A stretch of 64,000 nucleotides of DNA, taken from assembly GCA_035760965.1 (NCBI GenBank), contig DASTRY010000100.1, forward strand, positions 1 to 64,000, read 5' to 3'. This DNA comes from JADGHX01 sp035760965. GTDB lineage: Bacteria; Pseudomonadota; Gammaproteobacteria; Steroidobacterales; Steroidobacteraceae. The notes under the pieces were generated by a model. The model saw nothing but the letters and a program-made list of their open reading frames with translations. It was not told where the DNA came from and did no database searches. Numbering within the stretch: the stretch's first letter is position 1; each line of letters opens with the position of its first letter. The translations under genes and the position numbers were made by a program. This document shows positions 15,374-25,300 of the stretch, in pieces.

Positions 15374-16921
15374 ATGCTCAGACGTCTTGGCTCGCAGCTT
15401 TCGATCGCTGCCGTGCTCATGGGAGCCCTGCTGCTCGCACTTCCCGCGCACGGCGAGGACAGCCCGAAGGACGCCAAGAACCCCCCGGCCGATCACGCCG
15501 CGGCCAAGGAAGACGAAATCCACCTGCCGCCTTTCCCCGCAGACAAGAGCGTGGCGCAGAGCATCCAGCTCAATGGTCGTACGCTGAAGTACCAGGCGAC
15601 CGTGGGTTCCCTTCCCGTGCTGGACGAGAAGGGCAAGACCATCGCGCACGTCATGTTCACGGCCTACACGATGCCCGGTGCCGATCGACCGGTGACCTTC
15701 GCCCTGAACGGCGGGCCGGGTGCATCGTCGGTGTATCTCAATCTCGGCGCGCTCGGCCCGAAGCGCGTGCAGTTCGGGGCGGATGGCGACAGCCCCTCCG
15801 ATCCGGCCACGCTGCGCGACAACCCGGGCACCTGGCTCGACTTCACGGATCTGGTGTTCATCGATCCGGTCGGCACCGGGTTCAGCTATGCCGAGATCCC
15901 GGAGAAGGAAGCGAAGCAGAAGTTCTACACGGCGCAGGCCGACATCGAGTATCTGTCGCGCATCATCTTCGACTGGCTCGTGAAGAACGAGCGCCTGCAG
16001 TCCCGCAAGTATCTCGTCGGCGAGAGCTATGGCGGCTTCCGCGGCCCACGCATCACGCACTACTTGCAGACGCAGCTCGGCGTCGGCGTGAACGGGCTCG
16101 TGCTCGTCTCGCCGTATCTCGAGCCGGCCACGTTCGACACCGGCGATCTCTCGCCGCTGCCCTGGATGTTGACCTTGCCCACCATCGCCGCCGCAAATCT
16201 CGAGCGGCAGGGCAAGCTCACCGACGCCGCGATGGCCGAGATCATTGCCTACACGCGCGGGCCGTATGTCACCGACCTGCTGCGCGGTCCTGATCCGCAA
16301 GCGCTCGAGCGTATCGTGCAGCGCGTGACGGAGCTCTCCGGGCTGCCGGCGGACTTCGTGCGGTACTCCGGCGGCCGGCTGGAAACGCAGGCCTATCTGC
16401 GCGAGGTGTATCGTTCCGAAGGCAAGCTCGGGAGTCGCTACGACTCGAACGTCAAGAGCTGGGACCCGTTCCCGTTCTCACCGACCCAGCGCAACAACGA
16501 CCCGATCCTCGACAGCATCATCGCGCCGACGACGACGGCCATGGTGGACTTCATCACGCGCGTCGTGGGCTGGAAATACGTGGGCCGCTACAACGCGTTG
16601 AGCTACAAGGTGAACGAGCTCTGGACGCCCGCAGGGCAGGGACCGACCGAGAGGGAGTGGTCGCAGGAGCGCGGCTCGGTGACGGACCTGCGCGAAGCCG
16701 TGGCCATCGACGAGAAGCTGCGCGTGCTCATCGTGCACGGCTGGAGCGACCTGTCGTGCCCGTTCATGGCGTCCGTCCTGATCGTCGATCAGATGCCCCG
16801 GATGGGCGATCCGAACCGCGTGCAGGTGAAGGAGTACGCGGGCGGGCACATGTTCTACAGCCGCGGCCCGAGCCAGATCTCACTACGGAACGATGTGATG
16901 CAGATGTACAAGGCGCACTGA
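15374..16921 (+). CDS. Exported serine carboxypeptidase (peptidase S10 family)
   Basis: 515 residues from the ATG at 15374, preceded by AAAGGA. Signal peptide MLRRLGSQLSIAAVLMGALL followed by an Ala-rich cleavage site. Family marks: NGGPGASSVYLNLGALGPKR (oxyanion/substrate region), the catalytic Ser in VGESYGGFRGPR (about residue 217), Asp in HGWSDLSCPF and His in YAGGHMFYSR near the C-terminus. S10 enzymes remove C-terminal residues from peptides, here in the periplasm or outside. Length is normal. It is a single gene converging with the permease that follows. Confidence 0.93.
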   Translation: MLRRLGSQLSIAAVLMGALLLALPAHGEDSPKDAKNPPADHAAAKEDEIHLPPFPADKSVAQSIQLNGRTLKYQATVGSLPVLDEKGKTIAHVMFTAYTMPGADRPVTFALNGGPGASSVYLNLGALGPKRVQFGADGDSPSDPATLRDNPGTWLDFTDLVFIDPVGTGFSYAEIPEKEAKQKFYTAQADIEYLSRIIFDWLVKNERLQSRKYLVGESYGGFRGPRITHYLQTQLGVGVNGLVLVSPYLEPATFDTGDLSPLPWMLTLPTIAAANLERQGKLTDAAMAEIIAYTRGPYVTDLLRGPDPQALERIVQRVTELSGLPADFVRYSGGRLETQAYLREVYRSEGKLGSRYDSNVKSWDPFPFSPTQRNNDPILDSIIAPTTTAMVDFITRVVGWKYVGRYNALSYKVNELWTPAGQGPTEREWSQERGSVTDLREAVAIDEKLRVLIVHGWSDLSCPFMASVLIVDQMPRMGDPNRVQVKEYAGGHMFYSRGPSQISLRNDVMQMYKAH

Positions 16922-16928
16922 CGCCGAG

Positions 16929-18257
16929 TCACTCGATCGCCGAGGCCCTCTTCGTGTCGCGCATGAGCGTGTACACGAGGAGGGAAACGGCGATACAGGC
17001 GGTCAGGTAATAGTAGAAGCCGCTTTCGCGGCCGATGGACTTGAACCACAACGCGATCGATTCGGCCGTGCCGCCGAAGATGGACACCGTGAGGGCGTAG
17101 GGCAGGCCCACACCGGTGGCGCGCACGTGAGTCGGGAACAGTTCCGCTTTGACCACCGCATTGATGGACGTGTAACCGGAGACGATCAGCCAGGCTGCTG
17201 CGATGAGCGCGAAGGCGGCGAAAGGCCCTCGCACCGCCTGCAGCGTCGTGAGCAGCGGGATGGTGAAGAGCGTGCCTGCCACGCCAAATCCGATCAGCAG
17301 CGGCTTGCGGCCGATGCGGTCCGACAGGGCGCCGTATAGAGGCTGCAGCAGCATCGCGAAGATGAGCGTTCCGGCGGTCACCATCGTGGTCTGGCCGTCC
17401 GTCAGCCCTACGGACAGCTTCAAATACTTCTGCATGTACGTCGTGTACGTGTAGAAGGCGGCCGTGCCGCCCATGGTCAGGCCCACCACCAACAGCACCT
17501 CGCGGGGATAGCGCAGCAAGGCGGACAGCGAGTGCTCGCGCTTGCTTGTCTTGTGGGCACCCGTGAATGCGTCGGTTTCGTGCAGCTCACGGCGCATCAC
17601 CGCAGCCACCACGGCGAGCAGGGCGCCGATCAGGAAGGGAATGCGCCAGCCCCAGCTTCTCAGCTGATCGGGCGTCAGGAAGACCTTCTGCAGGAGCAGC
17701 AGCACGACGATCGCGAGGAGCTGGCCACCAATCAGCGTGACGTACTGGAAGCTCGAGAAGAATCCGCGATGGCGCTCGTGCGCGACTTCGCTGAGGTACG
17801 TGGCGCTCGTGCCGTACTCGCCGCCGAGGCTGAGGCCCTGGACCAGCCGCGCGATCAACAGCACGACGGGCGCGGCCACGCCGATCGATGCGTACGTCGG
17901 CGTCACCGCGATCATCAGCGAGCCGAAACACATCAGCGTCACGGAGAGCATCAGCGCAATGCGCCGTCCTCTGCGATCCGCGAGATGCCCGAACAGGATG
18001 CCGCCGAGCGGTCGCACGAGAAAGCCGAGCGCGAACAGCACTGCCGCATTCAGCTGCTGGACCACGGGGTCCTCGCCGGGAAAGAAGAGGTGCGCGAAGT
18101 ACAGCGCGAACGCGGCGTACGCGTAGAAGTCGTACCACTCCACCAAGTTGCCGATGGAGCCGATGACAATGGCCTTGAGACGCCTGCGCATGTCGGCGGC
18201 GTCCATGGGCGCGGCGCCAGTCGCGGTGACCGGCGCGGTCTCGATGAGGTCCGTCAC
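16929..18257 (-). CDS. MFS permease, metabolite:H+ symporter (KgtP-like)
   Basis: 442 residues from the GTG at 18257, whose bases overlap the TGA of the preceding gene (GTGA), indicating coupled translation. The MHS-family features are IGNLVEWYDFYAYAAFALYF in TM1, the loop motif FGHLADRRGRRIAL and GLSLGGEYGTSATYLSEVAH. Twelve hydrophobic segments are visible. Relatives carry alpha-ketoglutarate, citrate, proline/betaine or shikimate with protons; the exact substrate cannot be told. The upstream partner is a small exported protein. Confidence 0.9.
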   Translation of the reverse strand: MTDLIETAPVTATGAAPMDAADMRRRLKAIVIGSIGNLVEWYDFYAYAAFALYFAHLFFPGEDPVVQQLNAAVLFALGFLVRPLGGILFGHLADRRGRRIALMLSVTLMCFGSLMIAVTPTYASIGVAAPVVLLIARLVQGLSLGGEYGTSATYLSEVAHERHRGFFSSFQYVTLIGGQLLAIVVLLLLQKVFLTPDQLRSWGWRIPFLIGALLAVVAAVMRRELHETDAFTGAHKTSKREHSLSALLRYPREVLLVVGLTMGGTAAFYTYTTYMQKYLKLSVGLTDGQTTMVTAGTLIFAMLLQPLYGALSDRIGRKPLLIGFGVAGTLFTIPLLTTLQAVRGPFAAFALIAAAWLIVSGYTSINAVVKAELFPTHVRATGVGLPYALTVSIFGGTAESIALWFKSIGRESGFYYYLTACIAVSLLVYTLMRDTKRASAIE

Positions 18258-18760
18258 CCTGGGCAATCGCGCGCCGCGGAGAAAATCGCCTCGCGGGCCG
18301 CTGGGTCGGTGGCACGGCCGGTCTTGCGCATCAAGTGCACACCGGCCTCGGGGGACCATGCGCGATCGATACCCGGGGGCGCCGGGATCTCTTCATAGCC
18401 CGCCAAATAGACGTAGCTCACCGGCGGCTGCAGTCGCGCCTGTTTTGCGGACGGGAAGCCGTACCATCCCGGCACCGCGAACTGCCCTTGCGCATTGGAA
18501 AACGCGGAGAGTGCACGCAGGCACACGGGACGGCTCTCGCCGCCGTCGTCGACGGGCCGGCCGTTCCACACGACCAGCACCTCCGCACCGGCGAGCGGCA
18601 GCTTCTTCCATTGCGCGGGCGGTGCTTCGGGATTCTGGACTTCGAACACGGCACCCTGGAGCGCTTCGCCGTGAAACGCGCAGCTCGCTCCCGCCGCGCA
18701 CCCGAGCCCCGAGACGAGCGCGCGTAGCAGATTGCCTCGATGGGAATGAGACCTCGCCAC
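18254..18760 (-). CDS. Exported hypothetical protein
   Basis: 168 residues. N-terminus has Arg/His residues then LLRALVSGLGCAAGASC, a probable signal or lipoprotein-like sequence. The rest resembles a beta-sandwich carrying a carboxypeptidase-regulatory style segment (AVFEVQNPEAPPAQWKKLPL, AEVLVVWNGRPVDD, GQFAVPGWYGFPSAKQA). I do not recognise a characterised family. It overlaps the MFS permease by 4 bases, so it is co-translated with it. Confidence 0.6.
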   Translation of the reverse strand: MARSHSHRGNLLRALVSGLGCAAGASCAFHGEALQGAVFEVQNPEAPPAQWKKLPLAGAEVLVVWNGRPVDDGGESRPVCLRALSAFSNAQGQFAVPGWYGFPSAKQARLQPPVSYVYLAGYEEIPAPPGIDRAWSPEAGVHLMRKTGRATDPAAREAIFSAARDCPG

Positions 18761-18793
18761 GCGGCCATTCTAACCGCAACGCAATGGGTCGGT

Positions 18794-18821
18794 GCCGCGG
18801 CGGCTCGGCCTTCGCCGCGGC
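18794..18821. repeat. Intergenic inverted repeat (9-bp stem)
   Basis: GCCGCGGCG and CGCCGCGGC pair perfectly across a 10-base loop, in the 68-base gap between the M20 peptidase stop and the next minus-strand gene. There is no T-run after it on the minus strand, so it may be an attenuating or mRNA-stabilising hairpin rather than a strong terminator. Confidence 0.45.
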
Positions 18822-18828
18822 CGTGCGC

Positions 18829-20238
18829 TCAGCGCGCGAGCGCCCGGAGCAAGGTGTCCCAGTGAGTGAGCGCAACGTCGATCGCCGCGACCGGAACCCG
18901 CTCGTTCAACCCATGCGTGAAGTCGTCCGTGGGCTTCATGAAGAGGCCGGACACTCCGTAGCTCGGTATGCCGAGCGCGCGGAAATGCATGCTGTCCGTG
19001 GCTCCGGCCGACATGTTCGGCACGATCGCGACGTTCGGGTAGCTGGCGTGAACGGCTTTGGTGACCGCGGCCATCACGTCCGGCCGCAGCGGCGATGGGT
19101 CGCCCTCGACCGAGCCGGGCTGGACCGAGATCTGCACACCGGGGTCGTTGATGACGCCGGTGAGTGTCTGCTGGACGCTCGCGACCGATGTGCCCGGAAA
19201 AATCCTGCAATTGACGTTCGCCGTAGCGCGCTGGGGCAGGGCGTTCGGCGCATGTCCGCCTTGGATTTCCGTGGCGACGCACGTGGTGCGCACTTGGCCG
19301 ATGTACTCCCGGTCTGCCGAGAGGGTCGCGATGGCCTGCGCATCCTTGGGGTCCGCAACGAAACGCCGCATCGCATCCGCGATCGGCGGCGCGGCGGTCG
19401 CGGCGCTCGCCTGGAAATACGCACGTGTGATCTCGTTCTGCATGGCCGGGAACTCGTACCGCTCGATGCGCTCGAGTGCCCGCGCGAGCTGGTAGATCGC
19501 GTTCGCCTTGCCGGGACGGCTCGAGTGCCCACCGGCATCGGTGACCGTCAGCGTGAAATCGGCGTAGACCTTCTCCGCGGCCTGAATGCCATAGATGATC
19601 GGCTTGCCGTCCTCGGACAAGAGTCCGCCGCCCGAATCGTCGTTCAGGACGAGCTCGGCGTCCTTCAGCTCCCGCGCGAGCTTGCGCGTGCTCGCCATCT
19701 CGGTCTCTTCGTCACCGGACAGCGCCAGCACCACATCGCGCCGCGGCTTCCAGCCCGAGCGTTTCAGGTGCGCGAGCGTCGCGGTCACCATCGAGACGTC
19801 GAACTTGTTGTCCACCGAGCCGCGGCCGAACACGTATCCGTTCTCGACGACCGCAACGAACGGATCGCGCTCCCAGTCCTGCGGGCGCGCCTCGACGACG
19901 TCCATGTGGCCGTTGATGACGATGGGCTTTTTCGTGCTGTCGGTGCCGCGATAGCGCGCGATCAGCAGCGCCGTCGTGCCCACCGGCTCGATGCGGATGT
20001 CCTCCGGCGCGAAGCCCGCGGCGACCAGCACGCCTTTCAGATACTCCCCGTAGGCGGGTACCTGCCCGGCGCCGGCAACCGTGCGGAAGCCGACCGACTT
20101 GCGCAGAATTTCGAGGGCCTGCTCGTGGAGCGCATTGTCGACCTTCGCAGAATCGGCGTGAGTTGTCGGCGAGAGTGCTGCGGCACAGAGGCTCGCAACG
20201 AGAGCGGCGCGCGCTCTCACGAACGGCTTGGACTTCAT
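18829..20238 (-). CDS. Exported M20-family metallopeptidase
   Basis: 469 residues. Signal peptide (ARAALVASLCAAALSPTTHA, cleavage near residue 28). The M20 zinc site is complete: IVINGHMDVVEARPQDWERD (His and Asp), FGRGSVDNKFD (bridging Asp) and LSGDEETEM (catalytic and ligand Glu), with a later His in the dimerisation/lid region (NMSAGATDSMHFRALGIPSY). M20 enzymes cleave dipeptides or N-acyl amino acids. The signal peptide puts it in the periplasm, so it may finish peptides made by the nearby S10 enzyme; that link is inference. Confidence 0.92.
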   Translation of the reverse strand: MKSKPFVRARAALVASLCAAALSPTTHADSAKVDNALHEQALEILRKSVGFRTVAGAGQVPAYGEYLKGVLVAAGFAPEDIRIEPVGTTALLIARYRGTDSTKKPIVINGHMDVVEARPQDWERDPFVAVVENGYVFGRGSVDNKFDVSMVTATLAHLKRSGWKPRRDVVLALSGDEETEMASTRKLARELKDAELVLNDDSGGGLLSEDGKPIIYGIQAAEKVYADFTLTVTDAGGHSSRPGKANAIYQLARALERIERYEFPAMQNEITRAYFQASAATAAPPIADAMRRFVADPKDAQAIATLSADREYIGQVRTTCVATEIQGGHAPNALPQRATANVNCRIFPGTSVASVQQTLTGVINDPGVQISVQPGSVEGDPSPLRPDVMAAVTKAVHASYPNVAIVPNMSAGATDSMHFRALGIPSYGVSGLFMKPTDDFTHGLNERVPVAAIDVALTHWDTLLRALAR

Positions 20239-20245
20239 CTTCTTT

Positions 20246-21070
20246 TCAATCCTCGTAGAACATCGGCCCCGAGCCGCGCTCGCGGAACCACTTGGTGATG
20301 ATGATCTTGTGGCCCGCCGTCACCGGCTCGCCGCTGTGGAGGGTAGCCGCGTTCACCGTGCCGTCCGGGTTCAGATTGTTCCAGATGACGGCGCGGCCCT
20401 TCTTCGGCAGGAACGTGTGGTCGATCGCGAAGAACTTCGTCCCGCCACCGCTCATGCCCTCATTCAGGTACACCATGAACGTCCAGGTGCGGTTGCCGCG
20501 GGCGCCGCCGTACTTGGCGAGCTCCGGCGTGCCGGGCTCGAAATAATCCGTGTGCGCCTTGAATTGGCCGCCGACATCATAGCGCTGCGCCTGGATTCCC
20601 TCGGAATACTCGGGTCGGATGCCGAGGGTCCGGCAGATCTTCTCATCGCATCGCGCGGCCACCGGGCTGCGCAGCAGCGACAGGTCGCAGGTTTGGCTCA
20701 CGCGAAACGACTTGTCGGTGTCCTCGAGCGTGACCGTCGATGGGCGCAGGTGGTGATTGATGAGCGCGACCAATCGGTCGCATTCGTTCGCGCTCAGGAA
20801 GTCGTCGAGGGTGTAGATGTCCAGCGCGTCCGTCGGCACTTTCTGCAGTTTCGGTGGGGGGCGGCGTACCAGGCGGGGCGGCTGCAACGGGTCTTGCGGT
20901 GGCGTATCGAGTGGGAAAGCGTCCCCCATGTTCTGCTTGATGGAGGAGAGCGAGAACCCGTTCGTCAGCAGGATCTGCACGAGCTCCGGGCGATCGCAGC
21001 CGCGCGCGAGGTTTTCCTGCAACCAGGCTTTCCAGCTCGCATCGAGCGCTCGTTCGCGTGTCGTCGTCAT
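20246..21070 (-). CDS. 2-oxoglutarate/Fe(II)-dependent prolyl 4-hydroxylase-like dioxygenase
   Basis: 274 residues. The double-stranded beta-helix carries the iron triad HTD (QFKAHTDYFEPGT, about residue 173) and the distal His (AATLHSGEPVTAGHK), followed by the 2OG-binding basic residue (KIIITKWFRE). The N-terminal 70 residues are helical (WKAWLQENLARGCDRPELVQ) and not part of the catalytic fold. Bacterial members hydroxylate proline in proteins or free amino acids. It ends 7 bases upstream of the M20 gene start and may form an operon with it. Confidence 0.9.
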   Translation of the reverse strand: MTTTRERALDASWKAWLQENLARGCDRPELVQILLTNGFSLSSIKQNMGDAFPLDTPPQDPLQPPRLVRRPPPKLQKVPTDALDIYTLDDFLSANECDRLVALINHHLRPSTVTLEDTDKSFRVSQTCDLSLLRSPVAARCDEKICRTLGIRPEYSEGIQAQRYDVGGQFKAHTDYFEPGTPELAKYGGARGNRTWTFMVYLNEGMSGGGTKFFAIDHTFLPKKGRAVIWNNLNPDGTVNAATLHSGEPVTAGHKIIITKWFRERGSGPMFYED

Positions 21071-21106
21071 GCGGCGGATTGTCGGGCCGGCAGCGCGCTC
21101 GCGCTA

Positions 21107-21144
21107 GTCTCACGCGTTGCGCCGAAGCGGGGACGCGGTGAGAC
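21107..21144. promoter_or_regulatory. Inverted repeat in divergent promoter region
   Basis: GTCTCACGCGT (21107-21117) pairs with ACGCGGTGAGAC (21133-21144) with one bulged base and a 15-base loop. It lies in the 175-base gap between the dioxygenase and the MBL hydrolase, which are divergently transcribed. It could be an operator or a transcript hairpin; no regulator is known to fit. Confidence 0.35.
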
Positions 21145-21245
21145 GCACGGTTGCGTACGCCCCCGTGTGCAGCGGAATGTTGTCGCCGCCCCGGAGCGCG
21201 CCCGGAGCGGCCGATGAGCGCGCGGCGCGCTAAACTCTGGCACCT

Positions 21246-22133
21246 ATGCGCGACGTCGTTCTCGGCCGACTCAGTGTCTCGCAGGTGTACGAAGGCGACG
21301 CGGTGATCCCGCTCGCGCAGGCGCTGCCGAGCGTCACGGCGCAGGATCTTGCGGAGCTCAAGCGCTGGTACTGGGATGCGCACCTTGCGGAGCGTCCGGC
21401 GGACGCGAGCATGCGCATCAGCGTGCACAGCTTCATCCTGCGAGTGGACGGTCGCAACATCCTGATCGACACCTGCTGCGGCAACGACAAGAAACGAAGC
21501 CTGCCGCCGGTGAGCATGCAGCACTGGCCCTACCTCGAGAACCTGGCTCGCACGGGCTTGCGCCCGGAAGACATCGATGTGGTCCTGTGCACGCATCTGC
21601 ACTTCGACCATGTGGGCTGGAACACCCGCCTCGCGGATGGAGCGTGGGTGCCGACCTTTCCGAATGCGCGCTATCTCTTCGGGCGGCGCGAGCTCGAGTT
21701 CTTCAGCCGGCAGCGTCACGAGGTCCTGCATCGTGAGGCGTTCGACGACAGCGTGGCTCCGATCCTGGATGCGGGGCTGGCGGATCTCGTCGACGCGGAC
21801 TCGCGCGTCCATCGCGAGATCGGTGATGGCATCTGGCTGCAGGACGCGAGCGGGCACTCGCCCGGCAATCTCTGCGTCATCGCGGAGTGCGGCGGCGCCC
21901 GCGCGATCTTCTCGGGCGACTGTTTTCATCACCCGATCCAGCTCGTGCGCCCGGATGCCGCCTTCTTCGCGGACGAGGATCCGGCACGGGCGAGCGCGAC
22001 GCGCCGCGGGCTCATCGACCAGTACGCCGATTCCGATGCGATCTTCTTCCCCGCCCACTTCACCGGCGCGACGGCGGGGCGCGTCGCGCACGACTCCGCC
22101 GGTCGGCTCAGCTTCCGGTTCCTGCAAGCCTGA
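21246..22133 (+). CDS. Metallo-beta-lactamase-fold hydrolase (AHL-lactonase-like group)
   Basis: 295 residues. The zinc motif THLHFDHVGW (about residues 116-125) and later GHSPGN, FSGDCFHHP and PAHFTG supply the His/Asp ligands of the MBL fold. The N-terminus (SVHSFILRVDGRNILIDTCC) is typical of the N-acyl-homoserine-lactonase-like and related lactonase group. No signal peptide, so cytoplasmic. Substrate is unknown; quorum quenching is possible but not shown. Confidence 0.87.
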   Translation: MRDVVLGRLSVSQVYEGDAVIPLAQALPSVTAQDLAELKRWYWDAHLAERPADASMRISVHSFILRVDGRNILIDTCCGNDKKRSLPPVSMQHWPYLENLARTGLRPEDIDVVLCTHLHFDHVGWNTRLADGAWVPTFPNARYLFGRRELEFFSRQRHEVLHREAFDDSVAPILDAGLADLVDADSRVHREIGDGIWLQDASGHSPGNLCVIAECGGARAIFSGDCFHHPIQLVRPDAAFFADEDPARASATRRGLIDQYADSDAIFFPAHFTGATAGRVAHDSAGRLSFRFLQA

Positions 22134-22264
22134 ATCCGCCCGCGTTTGTGCGTATATCGAACACGCGACGGTGCCGCGTGCCGGCGCGCACAAATGCTGC
22201 CCGTTCTCCGATACAACTTGGATGATTTCCCCACCACGTCGCGGATGGGTCTTTTCTCTTTCGT

Positions 22265-22278
22265 TGAAAGCGCTTGGT
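22265..22278. promoter_or_regulatory. LacI-type operator-like palindrome upstream of TonB receptor 1
   Basis: TTGAAAGCGCTTGG has the perfect core AAGCGCTT at 22268-22275, the style recognised by LacI/CcpA-family sugar regulators. It lies about 120 bases upstream of the receptor start at 22394. The outer bases are less symmetrical, so affinity is uncertain. No LacI gene is in the window. Confidence 0.4.
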
Positions 22279-22393
22279 CCGCAGCGCCAATAATCGACTC
22301 GATCGAGAGGAGCCCGACGAGGCTTCGCTGGCTCGCAGTGGGACGAGGAGCCTCGATCGGGAGCGCTCAACACATGGGAGGGGGGCCTGCCCG

Positions 22394-25300
22394 ATGCGAA
22401 ATAAGACCACAGTGGCATGTGCTGTCGCGCTGCTGCTTGGAACGAACAGTGCATTCAGCGCGGATGAAACGGCAGAAGGTTCGAAGAGCGGGGACGCCAA
22501 ACCCGCGGCAACACTGCTCGAGGAGGTGACTGTAACGGGCACGCGCATCAAACAGCGTCCCGACTATGTCTCGCCGAACCCCATCACGAGTATCGACGCG
22601 ACGGAGCTGCAACGCCTGGGCATCGTCAACATCTCCGATGCGATCACGCAGGTACCGTCCAACGTATCCTATTTCACGCCGCAGAACATGGGCGGCAGCG
22701 CATTCTTCGTCGGCTCGACGCTCGCCAATCTGCGCGGCCTGAATCCGTTCTTCGGCACGCGCACGCTGACCCTGGTGGATACGCACCGGTTCATCCCGAC
22801 GACCCAGGGCGATAGCGTCGATCTGAACTTCATTCCGTCCAACCTGATCGAGCGTACGCAGATCGTGACGGGCGGTGCGTCCGCCGCATACGGCTCCGGC
22901 GCGATCGCAGGTGTCGTGAACATCTTCCTCAACCACAACTTGCAGGGCTTCAAGCTCGATGCCGACTATGGGGCGTCGGAGCATGGCGACGGGGACAACT
23001 ATCACGTCGGGTTCGGAGCCGGGTCGTCCCTGTTCGGTGACCGCGGTCACTTCATCATCGGCGGTGAATACCAGAAGTACGATGTGATCCAGAACTGCGA
23101 GGCCGCGCGCGACTGGTGCGCCAAGAACATCGGCACCATCAGCAACGACACCGGCTTTACGTTCACGGCGGGCGTGCCGTACACGCCGAAAGTTCCGGGC
23201 CAGCCATTCAACACGATCACCTCGAACGTGCGGCTGAACCAGCTGAGCCGCGCGGGCGTCATCGTCAACCGGCACAACGGCGCGAGCATCGCCCAACAGA
23301 TCAATGCGGCGGGCACCGATGTCTCCAACTTTGCGATCGGCCAGGAAGGCTGGCGCGTCGTCGGCGGCAACGTCGTGGGCGGCGACGGTCCCGGGCTGAA
23401 CCAGGACATCACGCTGTACCCGGGGCTCACGCGCAAGACGAGCTACGGGCGCATGAGCTTCAATTTCACCGACAACACGACCGGCTTCGTCGAAGCCTCG
23501 TACGGCGTGGTCACCGCGGCCAATCACCAGAGGCAGCCGTCGCAGAACATCGCGAACAACTGCATTCGTCCGGACAATGCGTTTCTGCCCGACACGTCCC
23601 CGGCTTTCCAAGCCGCCATCGCCGCGAACGTGAACAACGGGGTGTTCTCGACCTTTCCCAACGAGCTCTGCGGCGACCCGACCGCCACGCCGGATGCCCC
23701 CGGCGTACTGGGCTTCCTGTTCGCACCCGGCACCATCGTGTCGAAGGACTGGTCGCTCCAGGACGATCAGACCGTCACCACCGACACGAAGGTACGGCGC
23801 GCCATCGTCGGCCTCGACGGCACCATCGGCGATTCGACTTGGTCGTATGACGCCTACTATCAATGGGGCAAGACGACACGCGACCAGATCGGCGCCGGGT
23901 ATCGCACGAACTGGCGTTACACCTTCGCCGTCGACTCGATCCTCGACCCGCGTCCCGGTCTGCCGACGAGCGGCAAACCGGTGTGCCGAGTCACCGTGTT
24001 CGGCCTGACCCCCGACCAGCTCAGCGCGGGCGCCGATCCCTCGCTCGCCAACGGTTGCGTGCCGCTGAACATCTTCGGAACGGGGAACGCTTCGCCGGAG
24101 GCGCTTGCCTACGCGTTCGGGAATCTCACGGAGCACGACAACATCACGCAGAACGTCGTGGCCGCGAGCATGAGCGGCCAGCTCTGGGACGGTTGGGGCG
24201 CGGGGCCGCTCTCGTCCGCGATCGGGGTCGAGTACCGCGTGGACAAGCTCGAGAACGACGCGGGGGACCTGCCTTTCGCGCAGCGCACGGATTTCGCCTT
24301 GCAGTACGGCGACACCTTCTCGGGCAAGACGAAGATCACCGAAGGCTTCCTCGAGCTCGAGATGCCGTTGCTGCGCGACAAGCCGGGCGCGAAGGCGGCG
24401 TCGATCAACGGCGCCATTCGCAAAGCGAGCTACAAGAACCACGACGAGCTCAGCGGACAGGAAGGCACGCAGAACATCACCTCATGGAAGCTGGCCGGCG
24501 TGTGGGATCCTCTCGACTGGCTGCGCTTCCGCGGCAGCCGCTCGCGTGACCTGCGTGCCGCATCGTTCCGCGAGCTCTACTACTCGCAGAGCATTCCGGC
24601 GGGCGGCATCTTCGGCTCGGTGCAGAACAGCAATATCGTGGTGGGTGGCGCGGTTCAGAATCAGTCCGATGCGGCCGTGCTGATTCTCCACGGCAATCCG
24701 CTCTTGTCGCCCGAGGTCGGGGCGACGACGACGTTCGGCTTCGTGCTGACACCGGGCGGCTGGGCCAGGGGCATGCAGTTCTCGCTCGATTACTACCGCA
24801 TCAAGATCATCGGTGGACAGGCGCTCGAGAACACGCAGACCGTCGTGAGCACGTGCCTCGACGGCTCCGCGCCGGAGAAGTGCTCGCAGATCGTGTACGG
24901 CGACCCGCTGCTCGGGCAGGGGCCTCTGAGCAACATCACTCAGGTCACCGCGTTCTACCAGAACGTGAACCCCTATCACGTGAGCGGTATCGACACGGCG
25001 TGGGACTACTCTTTCCCGGTCTCGAACCTCTTCAGCAGCGCGAAGGGCAATCTGAGCTTCCGCTTGCAGGGGACGTACGCGCTGAAGACGATCTACGGCG
25101 CGAACCAGGTCGATGTGGCGGGACAGACCGGCGGCGATCAGGGCTTCTTCTCGGACTACGCGCCCTCGCCGAATTTCTCCGGCACGCTGACGGCGAGCTA
25201 CAACAACGGACCGTTCACGCTCACCTCATTCAGCCGCTACATCAGCGCCGGGCGCCTCGACAAGCAGAACCCGAAGAAGGATCCGCGCGATCCGGGTTAT

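Noticed and set aside
22367..24442. A 691-residue antisense frame under TonB receptor 1
   Set aside because: No start signal or domain; typical shadow of a GC-rich gene.
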